From positions 23,029 to 87,028 of the forward strand of contig MGUI01000052.1 in assembly GCA_001799895.1 (NCBI GenBank): DNA of 64,000 nucleotides, read 5' to 3'. Both the position numbers and the translations under genes were made by a program. The notes below the pieces were generated by a model. The model made no database searches. It had not been told where the DNA came from and worked only from the letters and a program-made list of their open reading frames with translations. This document shows, in pieces, positions 44,816 through 53,596 of the stretch. The first letter of the stretch is position 1. Each line of letters opens with the position of its first letter. Origin of the DNA: Elusimicrobia bacterium GWD2_63_28. Its GTDB lineage: Bacteria; Elusimicrobiota; Elusimicrobia; Elusimicrobiales; UBA9959.

Positions 44816-45925
44816 ATGCTTTCAAACCTGGTAAAACAGATGTTCCCGCCTAAGGACATAATAGGCGTGGACATCGGCAACTACGCGGTGAAGATAGTCT
44901 GCTTCACCGAGGAAAAAAAGGTCCTCAAGCTGAAGGACTGGGGCTACATCCCCCTGGCGATAAAGGCGGATGTCCCGCCCGAAGAGAAAAAAGCCATCAT
45001 CTCGCAGGAGATCAAGACCTACATCAAGAAGAAGAACCTGCAGGCCCGCTACGCGGCCGCCTCCATCTCCGGCAACGCCGTCATCGTCCGCTACGTCAAG
45101 CTGCCCAAGCTCACCCGGAAAGAGCTGGACCTGACCATAGCCGTAGAGGCCGAGCCCTTCATCCCTTTCGACATCAAGGACGTCAACCTCACCTACAGCA
45201 TCCTCAACGACGCCGCCGAAGAGGGCGAGCCCAAGATCGACACCGTGCTGGTGGCCGCCAAGCGGGAGGCTGTGCAGGACAAGATCGACATCATCTCCGG
45301 CGCCGGGCTGGACCCCCTCATCATAGACGTGGACTCCTTCGCGCTCGAAACGCTTTACGACAGGATCGCCCCGAAGGGCGAGAATAATTCCGTGCTCCTG
45401 CTCAACATCGGCCAGAAGGTGACCAACCTCTCCATCATCACCCAGGGCGTGACCCGCGTGGTGCGCGACATCTTCATCGCCGGCTCCACGCTGGACAAGG
45501 CCATCGCCAAGGCGCTCAAGACCGACGCGGCGTCCGCGGACAACCTCAAGAAGAGCCGCTCCGTGCTGGTTTCCGACGAAGACAAGGAAGGCGCGATAGA
45601 GAATTTCGACAAGGAGGGCATCACGGTCTCCAAGGCCGCCGCCAGCGTGCTGAAGGACCTCTACACCGAGGTCTCACGCTCCATAGACTTCTACCTGTCG
45701 CAGGGCGTGGAGCATTCGATCTCCAAGATCATGCTCTCCGGCGGGCTGGCGAACCTGGGCAACGTGACCAAGTTCCTCTCCATGGAATTCAAGGTCCCCG
45801 TCGAGATCGTCAACCCCCTGGCCTTCCTGCCCGAACAGCCGAAAAACATGCCTAAGGACGTCCTGCCGGCCCTGGCCGTGGCCACGGGCCTGGCGCTCCG
45901 CAGCATGAAGGATTGGGAAGAATGA
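44816..45925 (+). CDS. pilM: Type IV pilus assembly protein PilM
   Basis: 369 residues, actin-like ATPase fold. DIIGVDIGNYAVKIVCF at the start, KLPKLTRKELDLTIAVEAEPFIPF, LLLNIGQKVTNLSII, and SKIMLSGGLANLGNVTKFLS phosphate loops. PilM binds the N-terminus of PilN on the cytoplasmic side of the pilus machine. First of five ordered pil genes; the stop overlaps the pilN ATG. Confidence 0.95.
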   Translation: MLSNLVKQMFPPKDIIGVDIGNYAVKIVCFTEEKKVLKLKDWGYIPLAIKADVPPEEKKAIISQEIKTYIKKKNLQARYAAASISGNAVIVRYVKLPKLTRKELDLTIAVEAEPFIPFDIKDVNLTYSILNDAAEEGEPKIDTVLVAAKREAVQDKIDIISGAGLDPLIIDVDSFALETLYDRIAPKGENNSVLLLNIGQKVTNLSIITQGVTRVVRDIFIAGSTLDKAIAKALKTDAASADNLKKSRSVLVSDEDKEGAIENFDKEGITVSKAAASVLKDLYTEVSRSIDFYLSQGVEHSISKIMLSGGLANLGNVTKFLSMEFKVPVEIVNPLAFLPEQPKNMPKDVLPALAVATGLALRSMKDWEE

Positions 45926-46473
45926 TCAGAATCAACCTCATTCCGCCCGAGTACATAGCCAAGATCAACCGCAAGGTCGTGATCGCCAAGGTCGTGCTGG
46001 GCGTCATAGTCGCCGCCATCACCATCCTCCTCGTCTCGTCCTGGCACTTCGGCCGTTCCAAGAGGATAGAGCTGAGGCTCGTGGACCTGGAAGCCGAGAT
46101 GAAGATCCTGCAGAAGGACGTGGACCGGGTCAAGGAGATCGAGAAGCAGATCGCCGAGGTGCAGAAGTACCTGGACTCGATCAACAGCATCAACAAGGGC
46201 CGCTTCGTCTACACCCGCTTCCTGCAGGACCTGATCAGCGACCTGCCCTCCACCCTCTGGTTCACCGGAGTCAACACGACCCTCTCGGGCAGCGTGGTGG
46301 GCGTCTCCATGGGCGTCAATTCCAACTCCGCCTACGACCTGGCGTACTGGATTAACTCGCTGGAGACCTCCGGCCCCTACAAGGACGTCACGATCGGCGG
46401 CATCGCCGTTACCGAGACCGAGATGGGCAAGAGGTTCACGGTCCCGGTCACGATGAAGTACACCTACAAATAA
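45922..46473 (+). CDS. pilN: Type IV pilus assembly protein PilN
   Basis: 183 residues from the ATG at 45922 (ATGA overlap with pilM). Starts MIRINLIPPEY, the conserved PilN motif that binds PilM, then one membrane helix (~25-45), coiled coil and a periplasmic ferredoxin-like domain. Forms the inner-membrane alignment complex with PilO. Confidence 0.93.
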   Translation: MIRINLIPPEYIAKINRKVVIAKVVLGVIVAAITILLVSSWHFGRSKRIELRLVDLEAEMKILQKDVDRVKEIEKQIAEVQKYLDSINSINKGRFVYTRFLQDLISDLPSTLWFTGVNTTLSGSVVGVSMGVNSNSAYDLAYWINSLETSGPYKDVTIGGIAVTETEMGKRFTVPVTMKYTYK

Positions 46474-46477
46474 ACCT

Positions 46478-47029
46478 ATGAATAAGATCCAGCTTACCAA
46501 GGAGCAGATGGCGCAGATCGGCGCCGCCATTCTTTTAGGCGGGCTGTTCATCGGGCTTTACGTCTATTACTTCTGGCTGCCCACCGCCAAGAAGATAGAG
46601 GAGAACACGGCTAAGGTAGAGGTGATGAACCGGGACATCGAGAACGCCAAGCGCCAGAAGGCCAAGTACAAGGACCTCGAGGGCAAGCTGGAGAGCCTCA
46701 AGCTGGAGCGGGAAGCGGCCGTGAAGAAGCTGCCCAGCGAGCGCAAGATCCCCGATTTGATACGCACCGTGACGCGCCTCAGCCGCAAATACAGGGTGAA
46801 CGTCACCGCCATAAACCCCACCGGCCAGTCCAAGGTGGAATATTTCACCAAGGTTACCTACACCATCATCCTCAAGGGCAACTATCACGACGTGGGGCGC
46901 TTCCTTACGGCCCTCGGCCTCGAGGAGCGCATCATGACCTCCGAGAACCTGAACCTGCTCGGCACCTCCAACCCGGAGGCCTCGGTCAGCGCCACCTTCA
47001 CGCTGGCCGCTTACCAGTACAACGGTTAA
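46478..47029 (+). CDS. pilO: Type IV pilus assembly protein PilO
   Basis: 183 residues: short cytoplasmic start, one membrane helix (~12-32, IGAAILLGGLFIGLYVYYFW), coiled coil with KYKDLEGKLESLKLEREAAV read in part, and a periplasmic domain with YTIILKGNYHDVGRFL, as in PilO. Four bases after pilN. Confidence 0.92.
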   Translation: MNKIQLTKEQMAQIGAAILLGGLFIGLYVYYFWLPTAKKIEENTAKVEVMNRDIENAKRQKAKYKDLEGKLESLKLEREAAVKKLPSERKIPDLIRTVTRLSRKYRVNVTAINPTGQSKVEYFTKVTYTIILKGNYHDVGRFLTALGLEERIMTSENLNLLGTSNPEASVSATFTLAAYQYNG

Positions 47030-47033
47030 ACCC

Positions 47034-47486
47034 ATGACCCTCAACCTCTTATTTACAGTGCTCCTGCCTTGCGCGGCCCCGGCCGCGGCGCAGGTAGCGG
47101 TTTCCACCCCCGCCGCCACCGTGGAACAGGTCTACAGGCCGGTCAACAAGCGCGACCCGCTGCTGGCCGCCACCGTCTACGGCGACCAGAAGGGCACCGG
47201 CGAGAACAAGGCTCCCAGGGGCGCGGACGGCAAGCCGGTGGAAGTGGCGAAGGGGACCTTCTCGGTGTACGGCCTCACGCTCACCGGCATCATGGAAGAT
47301 TCCCGCGGCCGCGAAGCCCTGCTGCGCGACGCGTCCGGCTCCCTCTATACGCTCAAGGCCGGCCGCATAACGGATTCCAAAAAGAAGCTCGTGCCCGGCG
47401 TTTCCGGGGTAGTGAAAGGCAAGCAGGTTATACTGATGACCGAAGACAAGAAGGTGCACCACCTTAACCTGCGGGAGAACGAATAA
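47034..47486 (+). CDS. pilP: PilP-like pilus lipoprotein/periplasmic protein
   Basis: 150 residues. Signal peptide (~1-19; LLFTVLLPCAAPAAA, one cysteine but no clear lipobox). The mature part has KRDPLLA (PilP: RDPF) and the beta-domain VYGLTLTGIMEDSRGREALLRD, GSLYTLKAGRI, VKGKQVILMTED. PilP links PilNO to the PilQ secretin. The order M-N-O-P-Q supports the call; sequence similarity to classical PilP is low. Confidence 0.82.
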   Translation: MTLNLLFTVLLPCAAPAAAQVAVSTPAATVEQVYRPVNKRDPLLAATVYGDQKGTGENKAPRGADGKPVEVAKGTFSVYGLTLTGIMEDSRGREALLRDASGSLYTLKAGRITDSKKKLVPGVSGVVKGKQVILMTEDKKVHHLNLRENE

Positions 47487-47487
47487 A

Positions 47488-49359
47488 ATGAAAAAATTCA
47501 TCGCACTCGCCGTCACGGCGCTGCTGCTGGGCCAGAACCCGCTGGTGGCGTTCGCGGTAGAGAACGCTACGGTAAAGTCCGTGAGGGTGTCGGCCGACAG
47601 CGTCTACATCGCCACCGACCGCCCCGTGGAATACAAGGCTTTCACCACCGAGCAGCCGTCCAGGCTGGTGCTGGAGCTGATGGACTCCAGGCTGCAGACC
47701 CTCCAGGAGATCCCCGGCAACGGCGGCGCGCTGCGCAAGGTGCGCACCGGCCAGTTCCAGACCACCCCGGTCAGCATTTCCCGCGTCGTGATGGACCTTT
47801 CGCGCAAGACCGCCTACGAGATCACCCGCAAGGGCAACGAGCTGGTGGTCATGTTCGGCGCCCGCCAGGCCGCCAGGGCCGCCGCGCCCGCGGTCAAGGA
47901 CGCCCCTGCCCAGCAGGTTAAGGTCATCGCCCCGGAGCCCTCGCGCGTGCAGGCCAAGCCGCTCGAGATGACGCTGGAGGCCGCCCCTATAAAGCCCTCC
48001 GACGTCCGCCGCGAGAGCGCCCCCGCCGCCCTCGCCCCCAGGAAGGCTTACTCCGCGCCCGCCTCCCGCAACATCATGGACAGCCTCTCCCGCGAGCCCA
48101 TCACTTTCGATTACAGCGAGGCGGACGTGCGCGAGGTCATCGACATGCTGGCCGCCAAGGCCAACCTCAACATAATCTACGGCGACGACGTGACCGGCAC
48201 GGTTACGATCAGCCTCACCAAGGTGCCCTTCGAAGAGGCCTTCAAGACGCTGCTCAGCGTGAAGGGCCTGGCCGCCCAGCAGGCCGGCGACAATATCCTG
48301 CGCATAGCCTCCCCCGCGACGCTGATTGCCGAACAGAAGAAGGCCATGCCCCAGACCCGGGTGTTCTTCCTCAACTACTCCAAGGCCGCCGACGTTAAAG
48401 CCCAGGTGGACGCCGTGTCCAACGCCGAGGGCCGCGTCGCCCGCTGCACCCCCGACGAAGCCAATAATGCGCTGGTGGTGACCGATACCCAGCTGGGCCT
48501 GGACTCCATCGCCCGCCTGATCCGCAGCCTCGACCGCGTGCCCAAGCAGGTGGTGATAGAGGCCAAGCTGGTGGAGGTCTCGCTCGACAATTCCATGGAC
48601 TACGGCATCAGCTGGTCCGGCTACGGCGAGAAGAACGGCACCTATTTCGGCGCCGGCGATTCCGGCAACCAGATCGAGATAGGCGGCAACGTCCCCGGCA
48701 TTCAGACGCCGGCGGCGGGCTCGGGCCGCTACGTCAGCAACCCCATCAGCGGCCCCGGCGGCGGCTCGGGCGTCAACCTGCCCGCCAACCTGGTCTACGG
48801 CGCTTTCCGCCTGGGCAAGGTGGCTTCCAACTACATGTTCGACGCGGTCATCACCGCGGCGGCCAAGAAGGGCAAGGCCAAGGTGCTTAGCGATCCCAAG
48901 GTGGCCACCCTTAACAACAAGGAAGCCAACATCAATATCACCACGCAGATCCCCTACACCACCACGGAGACCTCCGCCAGCAACCCGCCCGTCTCCACCA
49001 CCAAGGTGACCTACCTCACCACCGGCATCATCCTGAAGGTGACCCCGACGATAAACTCCGACGGGCGCATCTCCATGAAGATCAACCCGACGGTGAGCCA
49101 GCCCTCCGCCACCGTGGTGCCCGTGGCCGGCGGCGCGCCCGGCATAGACACCCGTTCCGCCGACACCAACGTGATCGTGCGCAACGGCGAGACCATAGTG
49201 ATAGGCGGCCTGATCCACGACTCGCAGTCCGAGGCCGTGTTCAAGGTGCCGATACTGGGCGATATTCCGATACTGGGCTACCTCTTCAAGAAGAAGTCGA
49301 TGTCCCGCACCAGGATGGAACTGCTCATTTTCGTGACTCCGAGGATACTCGAAGACTGA
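47488..49359 (+). CDS. pilQ: Type IV pilus secretin PilQ
   Basis: 623 residues. Signal peptide (~1-22). AMIN domain (~25-130) that binds peptidoglycan, a Pro/Ala linker, secretin N0/STN domain (~200-275: PITFDYSEADVREVIDMLAAKANLN in parts, VPFEEAFKTLL), N1/KH-like domain (~290-365), and the secretin channel to the end (VVIEAKLVEVSLDN, VPILGDIPILGYLFKKK, ELLIFVTPRIL). Forms the outer-membrane pore for the pilus. Gly/Pro-rich loop ~385-430 is longer than usual. Confidence 0.96.
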   Translation: MKKFIALAVTALLLGQNPLVAFAVENATVKSVRVSADSVYIATDRPVEYKAFTTEQPSRLVLELMDSRLQTLQEIPGNGGALRKVRTGQFQTTPVSISRVVMDLSRKTAYEITRKGNELVVMFGARQAARAAAPAVKDAPAQQVKVIAPEPSRVQAKPLEMTLEAAPIKPSDVRRESAPAALAPRKAYSAPASRNIMDSLSREPITFDYSEADVREVIDMLAAKANLNIIYGDDVTGTVTISLTKVPFEEAFKTLLSVKGLAAQQAGDNILRIASPATLIAEQKKAMPQTRVFFLNYSKAADVKAQVDAVSNAEGRVARCTPDEANNALVVTDTQLGLDSIARLIRSLDRVPKQVVIEAKLVEVSLDNSMDYGISWSGYGEKNGTYFGAGDSGNQIEIGGNVPGIQTPAAGSGRYVSNPISGPGGGSGVNLPANLVYGAFRLGKVASNYMFDAVITAAAKKGKAKVLSDPKVATLNNKEANINITTQIPYTTTETSASNPPVSTTKVTYLTTGIILKVTPTINSDGRISMKINPTVSQPSATVVPVAGGAPGIDTRSADTNVIVRNGETIVIGGLIHDSQSEAVFKVPILGDIPILGYLFKKKSMSRTRMELLIFVTPRILED

Positions 49360-49422
49360 GCCCTTTAGCGGTTCGGTTAACAAGGACCAGGGCCGGCAGG
49401 GACCTGGTCCTTTGATTTTACG

Positions 49423-50868
49423 ATGCTGTCATATATCTTCATTTTCGTGCTGGGGCTGGCGCCCGCCCTGCAGGCCGTCTTCGACCTGCCGCTGCAGCTC
49501 GCGCTCCAGCGGGCCGTGCTGCTGGGCTGCCTGGCCTGGCTGGCGCTGCGCGCCCGGGGCCCCGGCCTGCCCGCCGCGCTGGCCGATAAAAAATTCCGGC
49601 CCCTCTGGGCCGCCGCCGCCCTCACGCTGCTGGCGCTGCTGGCCAGCCCGTTCCGGGGTCACATCTTCAACGAATGGGGCAACTACGCGGCCGGCCTGCT
49701 GATCTTCCTCTTCGCCTCCTTCCTTAATAAGGAAGAGCGGGGCCGCGTGGAGACCGCGGTGCTCTGGGGCGCCGGGCTGATCTTCGCCCTCTCGCTGCTG
49801 CAGGTCTTTGTCCTGAAGAATTTCCTCGACCGGCCGCCGCTGACCAATTTGAACGCCCTGGCGCTGTACGCCGTGATGGTGATACCGCTCACGCTGGAGC
49901 GCAAATACGGCTGGCTGCTGGGCGCGGCCATGCTGGTGCTGGTGGTCTGGACGCAGTCGCTCGGCGCGGCGCTGGCCGGCCTGGCCGCGGCCGGCTGCTA
50001 CGCCGTCTCGCGCCCCGGGGCGCGCGAGCTCAAAGAGAACGCCTGGCTGCTGCTGGGGCTGGCCGCGCTGGCCGCCTTCGTCTTCTGGCTGCTGCAGGCC
50101 GATTCGGTGGCCGGGCGGCTGGCCTGGTGGCGCAGCGCCCTGGAGATGTTCGCCGCGCGGCCGCTCGCCGGCTTCGGGCACGCCTCTTTCACCTGGGCGC
50201 AGGCCGGTTTCCAGGCGGCGGGCGCTTTCAGGGAACACTCTATCTACGCCCACAACTATTACCTGGAGTTCCTCGCCGAGAACGGCCTGCCCGCGGCGCT
50301 GGCCTGGTTCTGGCTGGTCTTTGCGGCCGTGCGCGCCCGCGCCGGGCTGGCTAAATACGCCCTTATCGCCGCGCTCGCGCATTCGCTGGTGGACTTCGGC
50401 CTTTCGGTGCCCGCCAATTTCTGGCTCTTCTGCTGGCTGCTCTCTTCTCCCGAAGAAGGAGCCGGAACGGTGAAGCTCCCGCTCAGGGCGTACGGCGCGG
50501 CGCTGGCCTTCGGCGCGCTGCTGCTGGCGGCGCTGCTGCGCCAGGATTACAGGTCCCTCTCTTTTGAAGCGGCCCGGGCGCGGGCCTTCTCCGCCGCACG
50601 TGACGGCGGCCTGCCGGCGGCGGAGGCCGAGCTGGAGCCGGCGCTCCGGTCGAAACTTTTCAGGGCGCCGGCGCTGGAGTTGCTGGGCCGCCTGGCTGTG
50701 GCCGGGGGCGCCTCGCCTTTAGCCGCCGCCCGTTACTACGAGGGGGCGTTGCTGGAGAACCGCTATAGCCCCGCGGCCTGGGCGGCCCTCGGGAAGATCT
50801 ATGCCGCGCCTGGCCGCGAGCGGGCGGCCGCCGGTCTGGAGCAGCGCCGGCTGGAGGTTTATAAATGA
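49423..50868 (+). CDS. O-antigen ligase/polymerase-like (Wzy_C) membrane protein with TPR-like tail
   Basis: 481 residues, about ten membrane helices. The Wzy_C signature is seen: AARPLAGFGHASFTWA then a periplasmic loop with YAHNYYLEFLAENGLPAALAW. After the last helix (~390) comes an Ala-rich helical tail of TPR type (LEPALRSKLFRAPALELLGRLA, ARYYEGALLENRYSPAAWAALGKIY in parts). Such proteins transfer or polymerise lipid-linked glycans, to lipopolysaccharide or to pilin. It follows pilQ by 63 bases and overlaps the next, similar gene by 4 bases. Confidence 0.82.
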   Translation: MLSYIFIFVLGLAPALQAVFDLPLQLALQRAVLLGCLAWLALRARGPGLPAALADKKFRPLWAAAALTLLALLASPFRGHIFNEWGNYAAGLLIFLFASFLNKEERGRVETAVLWGAGLIFALSLLQVFVLKNFLDRPPLTNLNALALYAVMVIPLTLERKYGWLLGAAMLVLVVWTQSLGAALAGLAAAGCYAVSRPGARELKENAWLLLGLAALAAFVFWLLQADSVAGRLAWWRSALEMFAARPLAGFGHASFTWAQAGFQAAGAFREHSIYAHNYYLEFLAENGLPAALAWFWLVFAAVRARAGLAKYALIAALAHSLVDFGLSVPANFWLFCWLLSSPEEGAGTVKLPLRAYGAALAFGALLLAALLRQDYRSLSFEAARARAFSAARDGGLPAAEAELEPALRSKLFRAPALELLGRLAVAGGASPLAAARYYEGALLENRYSPAAWAALGKIYAAPGRERAAAGLEQRRLEVYK

Positions 50869-52511
50869 ACCTCTCCCGCTGCGCTGAAAGAGCAGCGCCC
50901 TATGCGCCCGCTGCCGCCCTGGTGCTGGCCGCCGCCGCCGGAGGGCTCCGCTCCGCCCCGGGCTGGCTGGCTTTAGCCGCGCTGCTGCTGGCCTGGCTGC
51001 TCCTGCGCCCGGCTCTCCTCCGCCCCGGCGGGCAGCCCGCCGCGCTGCTGTTCTTCGGCTGGCTCGGCGCCGCCGCGCTATTTTCTCCTGACTTCGCGGC
51101 TGCCGCGCCGGCCGCCGCCCGCTACGGCTTGCTTGGGTTGTTCTTCTTTTACGCGGCCTCCGGCGCGGAGGGTGACGACCGTTGGCTGAAGGCGGTTTAC
51201 TTCCTGGGCTCCGCGGCCGCCGTTGTGATGCTCTTCCAGTTGGCCTCACCGGGCTGGGTGACCGGCTTCATCGGCAACAATCCTAATTACTCGGCGGCTT
51301 TCTGCGCCGGAGCATTCGCTCCGGCCCTGCTGGGTCTGTCCGGGGCGGTTGAGAGGAAAGAAAAGTTCATCTACGGAGCCCTGGCGCTGCTGCTGGCCGC
51401 AGGCCTGGCGGCCTCCGGCTCGCGCGGCGCGGCGCTGGCCGCCGCCCTGGCCGCCGCCGCGGGGCTGCTCTTCACCCGGCGCTGGCGCTGGCTGGCCGGG
51501 CTGATAGCCGTTATCCTGGGCGCAGCCGCCGCCATGCCGGAGTCTTCGCTGGAAGGCCTGCTGAAACTGAGCGACCCGCGGGCCTTTGAGCGCCCCCGGC
51601 TCTGGGGCGCGGCGCTGGAGGCCGCGGCCGCCAGCCCCCTGCTGGGCTGGGGCCCCGGCCGCTTCGGCGAGGCCTTCGAACTTTTTAAATTCCCTTATTT
51701 CGACGGGATCTCGTATTATGGCCACAGCACGCTGCACGCTCACAGCGAAATAATGAACCTGGCGGCCGAGGCCGGTTTCCCGGCGGCCCTGCTGTTCCTG
51801 CTGGCGGCCGGCGCCGCCCTGCTGGCAGGCGGCGCTAAAAAACTGCCGCTGAAGCTCTGCGCGCTGGCCGCGCTGATACAGGGCGCGGGGGACATGGTCT
51901 TCTACTCCGGCGCCGTCGCGCTGCTGTTCTGGGGCTCGCTCGGTTTCGCCGCCGCCGGCGAGCGCCCTGAGGGCGCGCCCGGCAAGGCCGCGCCGGCGGT
52001 TGCCGCCCTCCTGCTTGCCTTACTGCTGGGCGGGACGGCCGCCGGTATTTACGGCGGGCAGAAAGATTACCTGGCGGCGGCGCGCGCTGATTCCGCCGCT
52101 GGCGCTTCGCCGGCGCTCGCCCAGGCCCTGCCTGCAGCGGCGGCCCAGGCCGCCCCTTCCAATGTTTTTTACCTGGCGGAAACAGGCCGGGCGGCGGCCC
52201 TGACCGGGGACCTGGCCGCCGCTGGCGGAGCTTTCGAGCGCGCGCTGGCCCTGGAGCCGGGCTACGCCGGGGCCAGGCTGGGCCTGGCGGCGGTTTACGC
52301 CGGTGCCGGAGAGAATGAGAAGGCCTGCGCCGCGCTGCGCCGCCTGGAGCCGGCCGCCCCGCCGCCGGCCAAGATCAGTTCCTACAACCGGGCCCTTATA
52401 GATTTTGACCGTGACTACGCGGAAAAACTGGAAAAAAAGGTATGCGGGAAAAAGCAAACTGGAGCCGCTACTGCAACTCTCCGCAGGACGCGCTCGAAGG
52501 CAACGAAGTAG
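50865..52511 (+). CDS. O-antigen ligase/polymerase-like (Wzy_C) membrane protein with TPR tail
   Basis: 548 residues. About ten helices, with Wzy_C signature AASPLLGWGPGRFGEAF, a loop with HSTLHAHSEIMNLAAEAGFPAAL, and a C-terminal TPR region (AETGRAAALTGDLAAAGGAFERALALEPGYAGARLGLA in parts). A second copy of the architecture of the gene before, only distantly similar. The last 70 bases overlap the following phospholipase-D gene in another frame, an unusually long overlap, so one of the two ends may be less conserved. Confidence 0.8.
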   Translation: MNLSRCAERAAPYAPAAALVLAAAAGGLRSAPGWLALAALLLAWLLLRPALLRPGGQPAALLFFGWLGAAALFSPDFAAAAPAAARYGLLGLFFFYAASGAEGDDRWLKAVYFLGSAAAVVMLFQLASPGWVTGFIGNNPNYSAAFCAGAFAPALLGLSGAVERKEKFIYGALALLLAAGLAASGSRGAALAAALAAAAGLLFTRRWRWLAGLIAVILGAAAAMPESSLEGLLKLSDPRAFERPRLWGAALEAAAASPLLGWGPGRFGEAFELFKFPYFDGISYYGHSTLHAHSEIMNLAAEAGFPAALLFLLAAGAALLAGGAKKLPLKLCALAALIQGAGDMVFYSGAVALLFWGSLGFAAAGERPEGAPGKAAPAVAALLLALLLGGTAAGIYGGQKDYLAAARADSAAGASPALAQALPAAAAQAAPSNVFYLAETGRAAALTGDLAAAGGAFERALALEPGYAGARLGLAAVYAGAGENEKACAALRRLEPAAPPPAKISSYNRALIDFDRDYAEKLEKKVCGKKQTGAATATLRRTRSKATK

Positions 52512-53596
52512 AACTGCTCAAGGACGGGGAGGAGGCCTTCCCCGCGATGCTCGCGGCTATCGCGGGCGCAAAGGACTATGTCCTGCTGGAGTTCTATTGC
52601 GTGGCCGACGACGCCGTCGGCCGCCATTTTGCCGCCCTGCTGCGCAGGAAGGCCAAGGAGGGCGTGCGTGTTTACTTCATCTACGATTCCGTAGGCTCGA
52701 TACAGACCGACAGAAAATATTTTCTCGGCCTGGCCGCGGGCGGAGTGAGAGTGGCGGAATTCAGGCCGGTCATTTACTGGAAGCCGTACTGGAACTGGAT
52801 CAAGCGCGACCACCGCAAGACCGTCTGCGTGGACGGGCGCTGCGCCTTCGTCGGGGGGTTCAACATAACGGAGAAGGACGCGCCGGTCTCGATGGGCGGC
52901 CGCGGCTGGAAGGACACGCAGGCGCGCGTCAGCGGCCCCGTGGCCGCCGGCCTGGAGCGGCTCTTCTGGGAATCCTGGGAAGCCTCCACCCGCGTAGGCG
53001 GCTCGCCGGAACCAAGCCTTAGCGTCCCGCAGTTCCTCCCGACCGGGAACAAGCGCGCCTCGGTGGTGTCCGCCAGCGGCATCCGGAACACGCGCTCTAT
53101 CAGGCGCACCTACCGCTACGCCATTGACCAGGCCCTCGATTACATCTACATCACCAACGCTTATTTCCTGCCGGACAAGATGGTGCTGCGCCGGCTTATA
53201 GAGGCCGCGCGGCGCGGCGTGGACGTGCGCATCCTCGGCCCGAAAGAGACCGACCACCCCTACGTGCGCTGGGCTTCGTGGGCCATCTTCGGCCGGCTTA
53301 TAAAGAACGGCGTCCGCGTTTACGAATGGCAGGGACCCATACTGCATTCCAAGACGGCGGTGATAGACGGCATCTGGTCTTCCGTGGGCAGCCACAACCT
53401 GGACCACCGCAGCCTGCATTACAACCTCGAGGTGAACGTCAACGTCTACGACCGGGGCTTCGGGGCCGCCGTGGCCCGCGTCTTCAGGGAAGACCTGAAG
53501 AATTCCAAACAGGTGACCATGGCCGACGTCAGGAACAGGCCCTTCACCGCCAAGGCCGGCTCCCGGCTGCTCTACATGTTCCGCTCCTGGGGATGA
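52442..53596 (+). CDS. Phospholipase-D-family cardiolipin synthase-like protein
   Basis: 384 residues. Two HKD motifs: HRKTVCVDGRCAFVGGFN in the first half and HSKTAVIDGIWSSVGSHN (then LDHRS) in the second, each with the Lys and Asp of HxKxxxxD. No N-terminal membrane helices, as in ClsB/ClsC-like enzymes. It should join phosphatidyl groups to make cardiolipin; other PLD-fold transferases cannot be excluded. ATG at 52442 lies inside the previous gene; the stop overlaps the next ATG (ATGA). Confidence 0.85.
   Translation: MREKANWSRYCNSPQDALEGNEVELLKDGEEAFPAMLAAIAGAKDYVLLEFYCVADDAVGRHFAALLRRKAKEGVRVYFIYDSVGSIQTDRKYFLGLAAGGVRVAEFRPVIYWKPYWNWIKRDHRKTVCVDGRCAFVGGFNITEKDAPVSMGGRGWKDTQARVSGPVAAGLERLFWESWEASTRVGGSPEPSLSVPQFLPTGNKRASVVSASGIRNTRSIRRTYRYAIDQALDYIYITNAYFLPDKMVLRRLIEAARRGVDVRILGPKETDHPYVRWASWAIFGRLIKNGVRVYEWQGPILHSKTAVIDGIWSSVGSHNLDHRSLHYNLEVNVNVYDRGFGAAVARVFREDLKNSKQVTMADVRNRPFTAKAGSRLLYMFRSWG

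Noticed and set aside
47464..49383. A 639-codon open frame on the minus strand
   Set aside because: Antisense shadow of pilQ caused by strong third-position GC bias; no motif or ribosome site.
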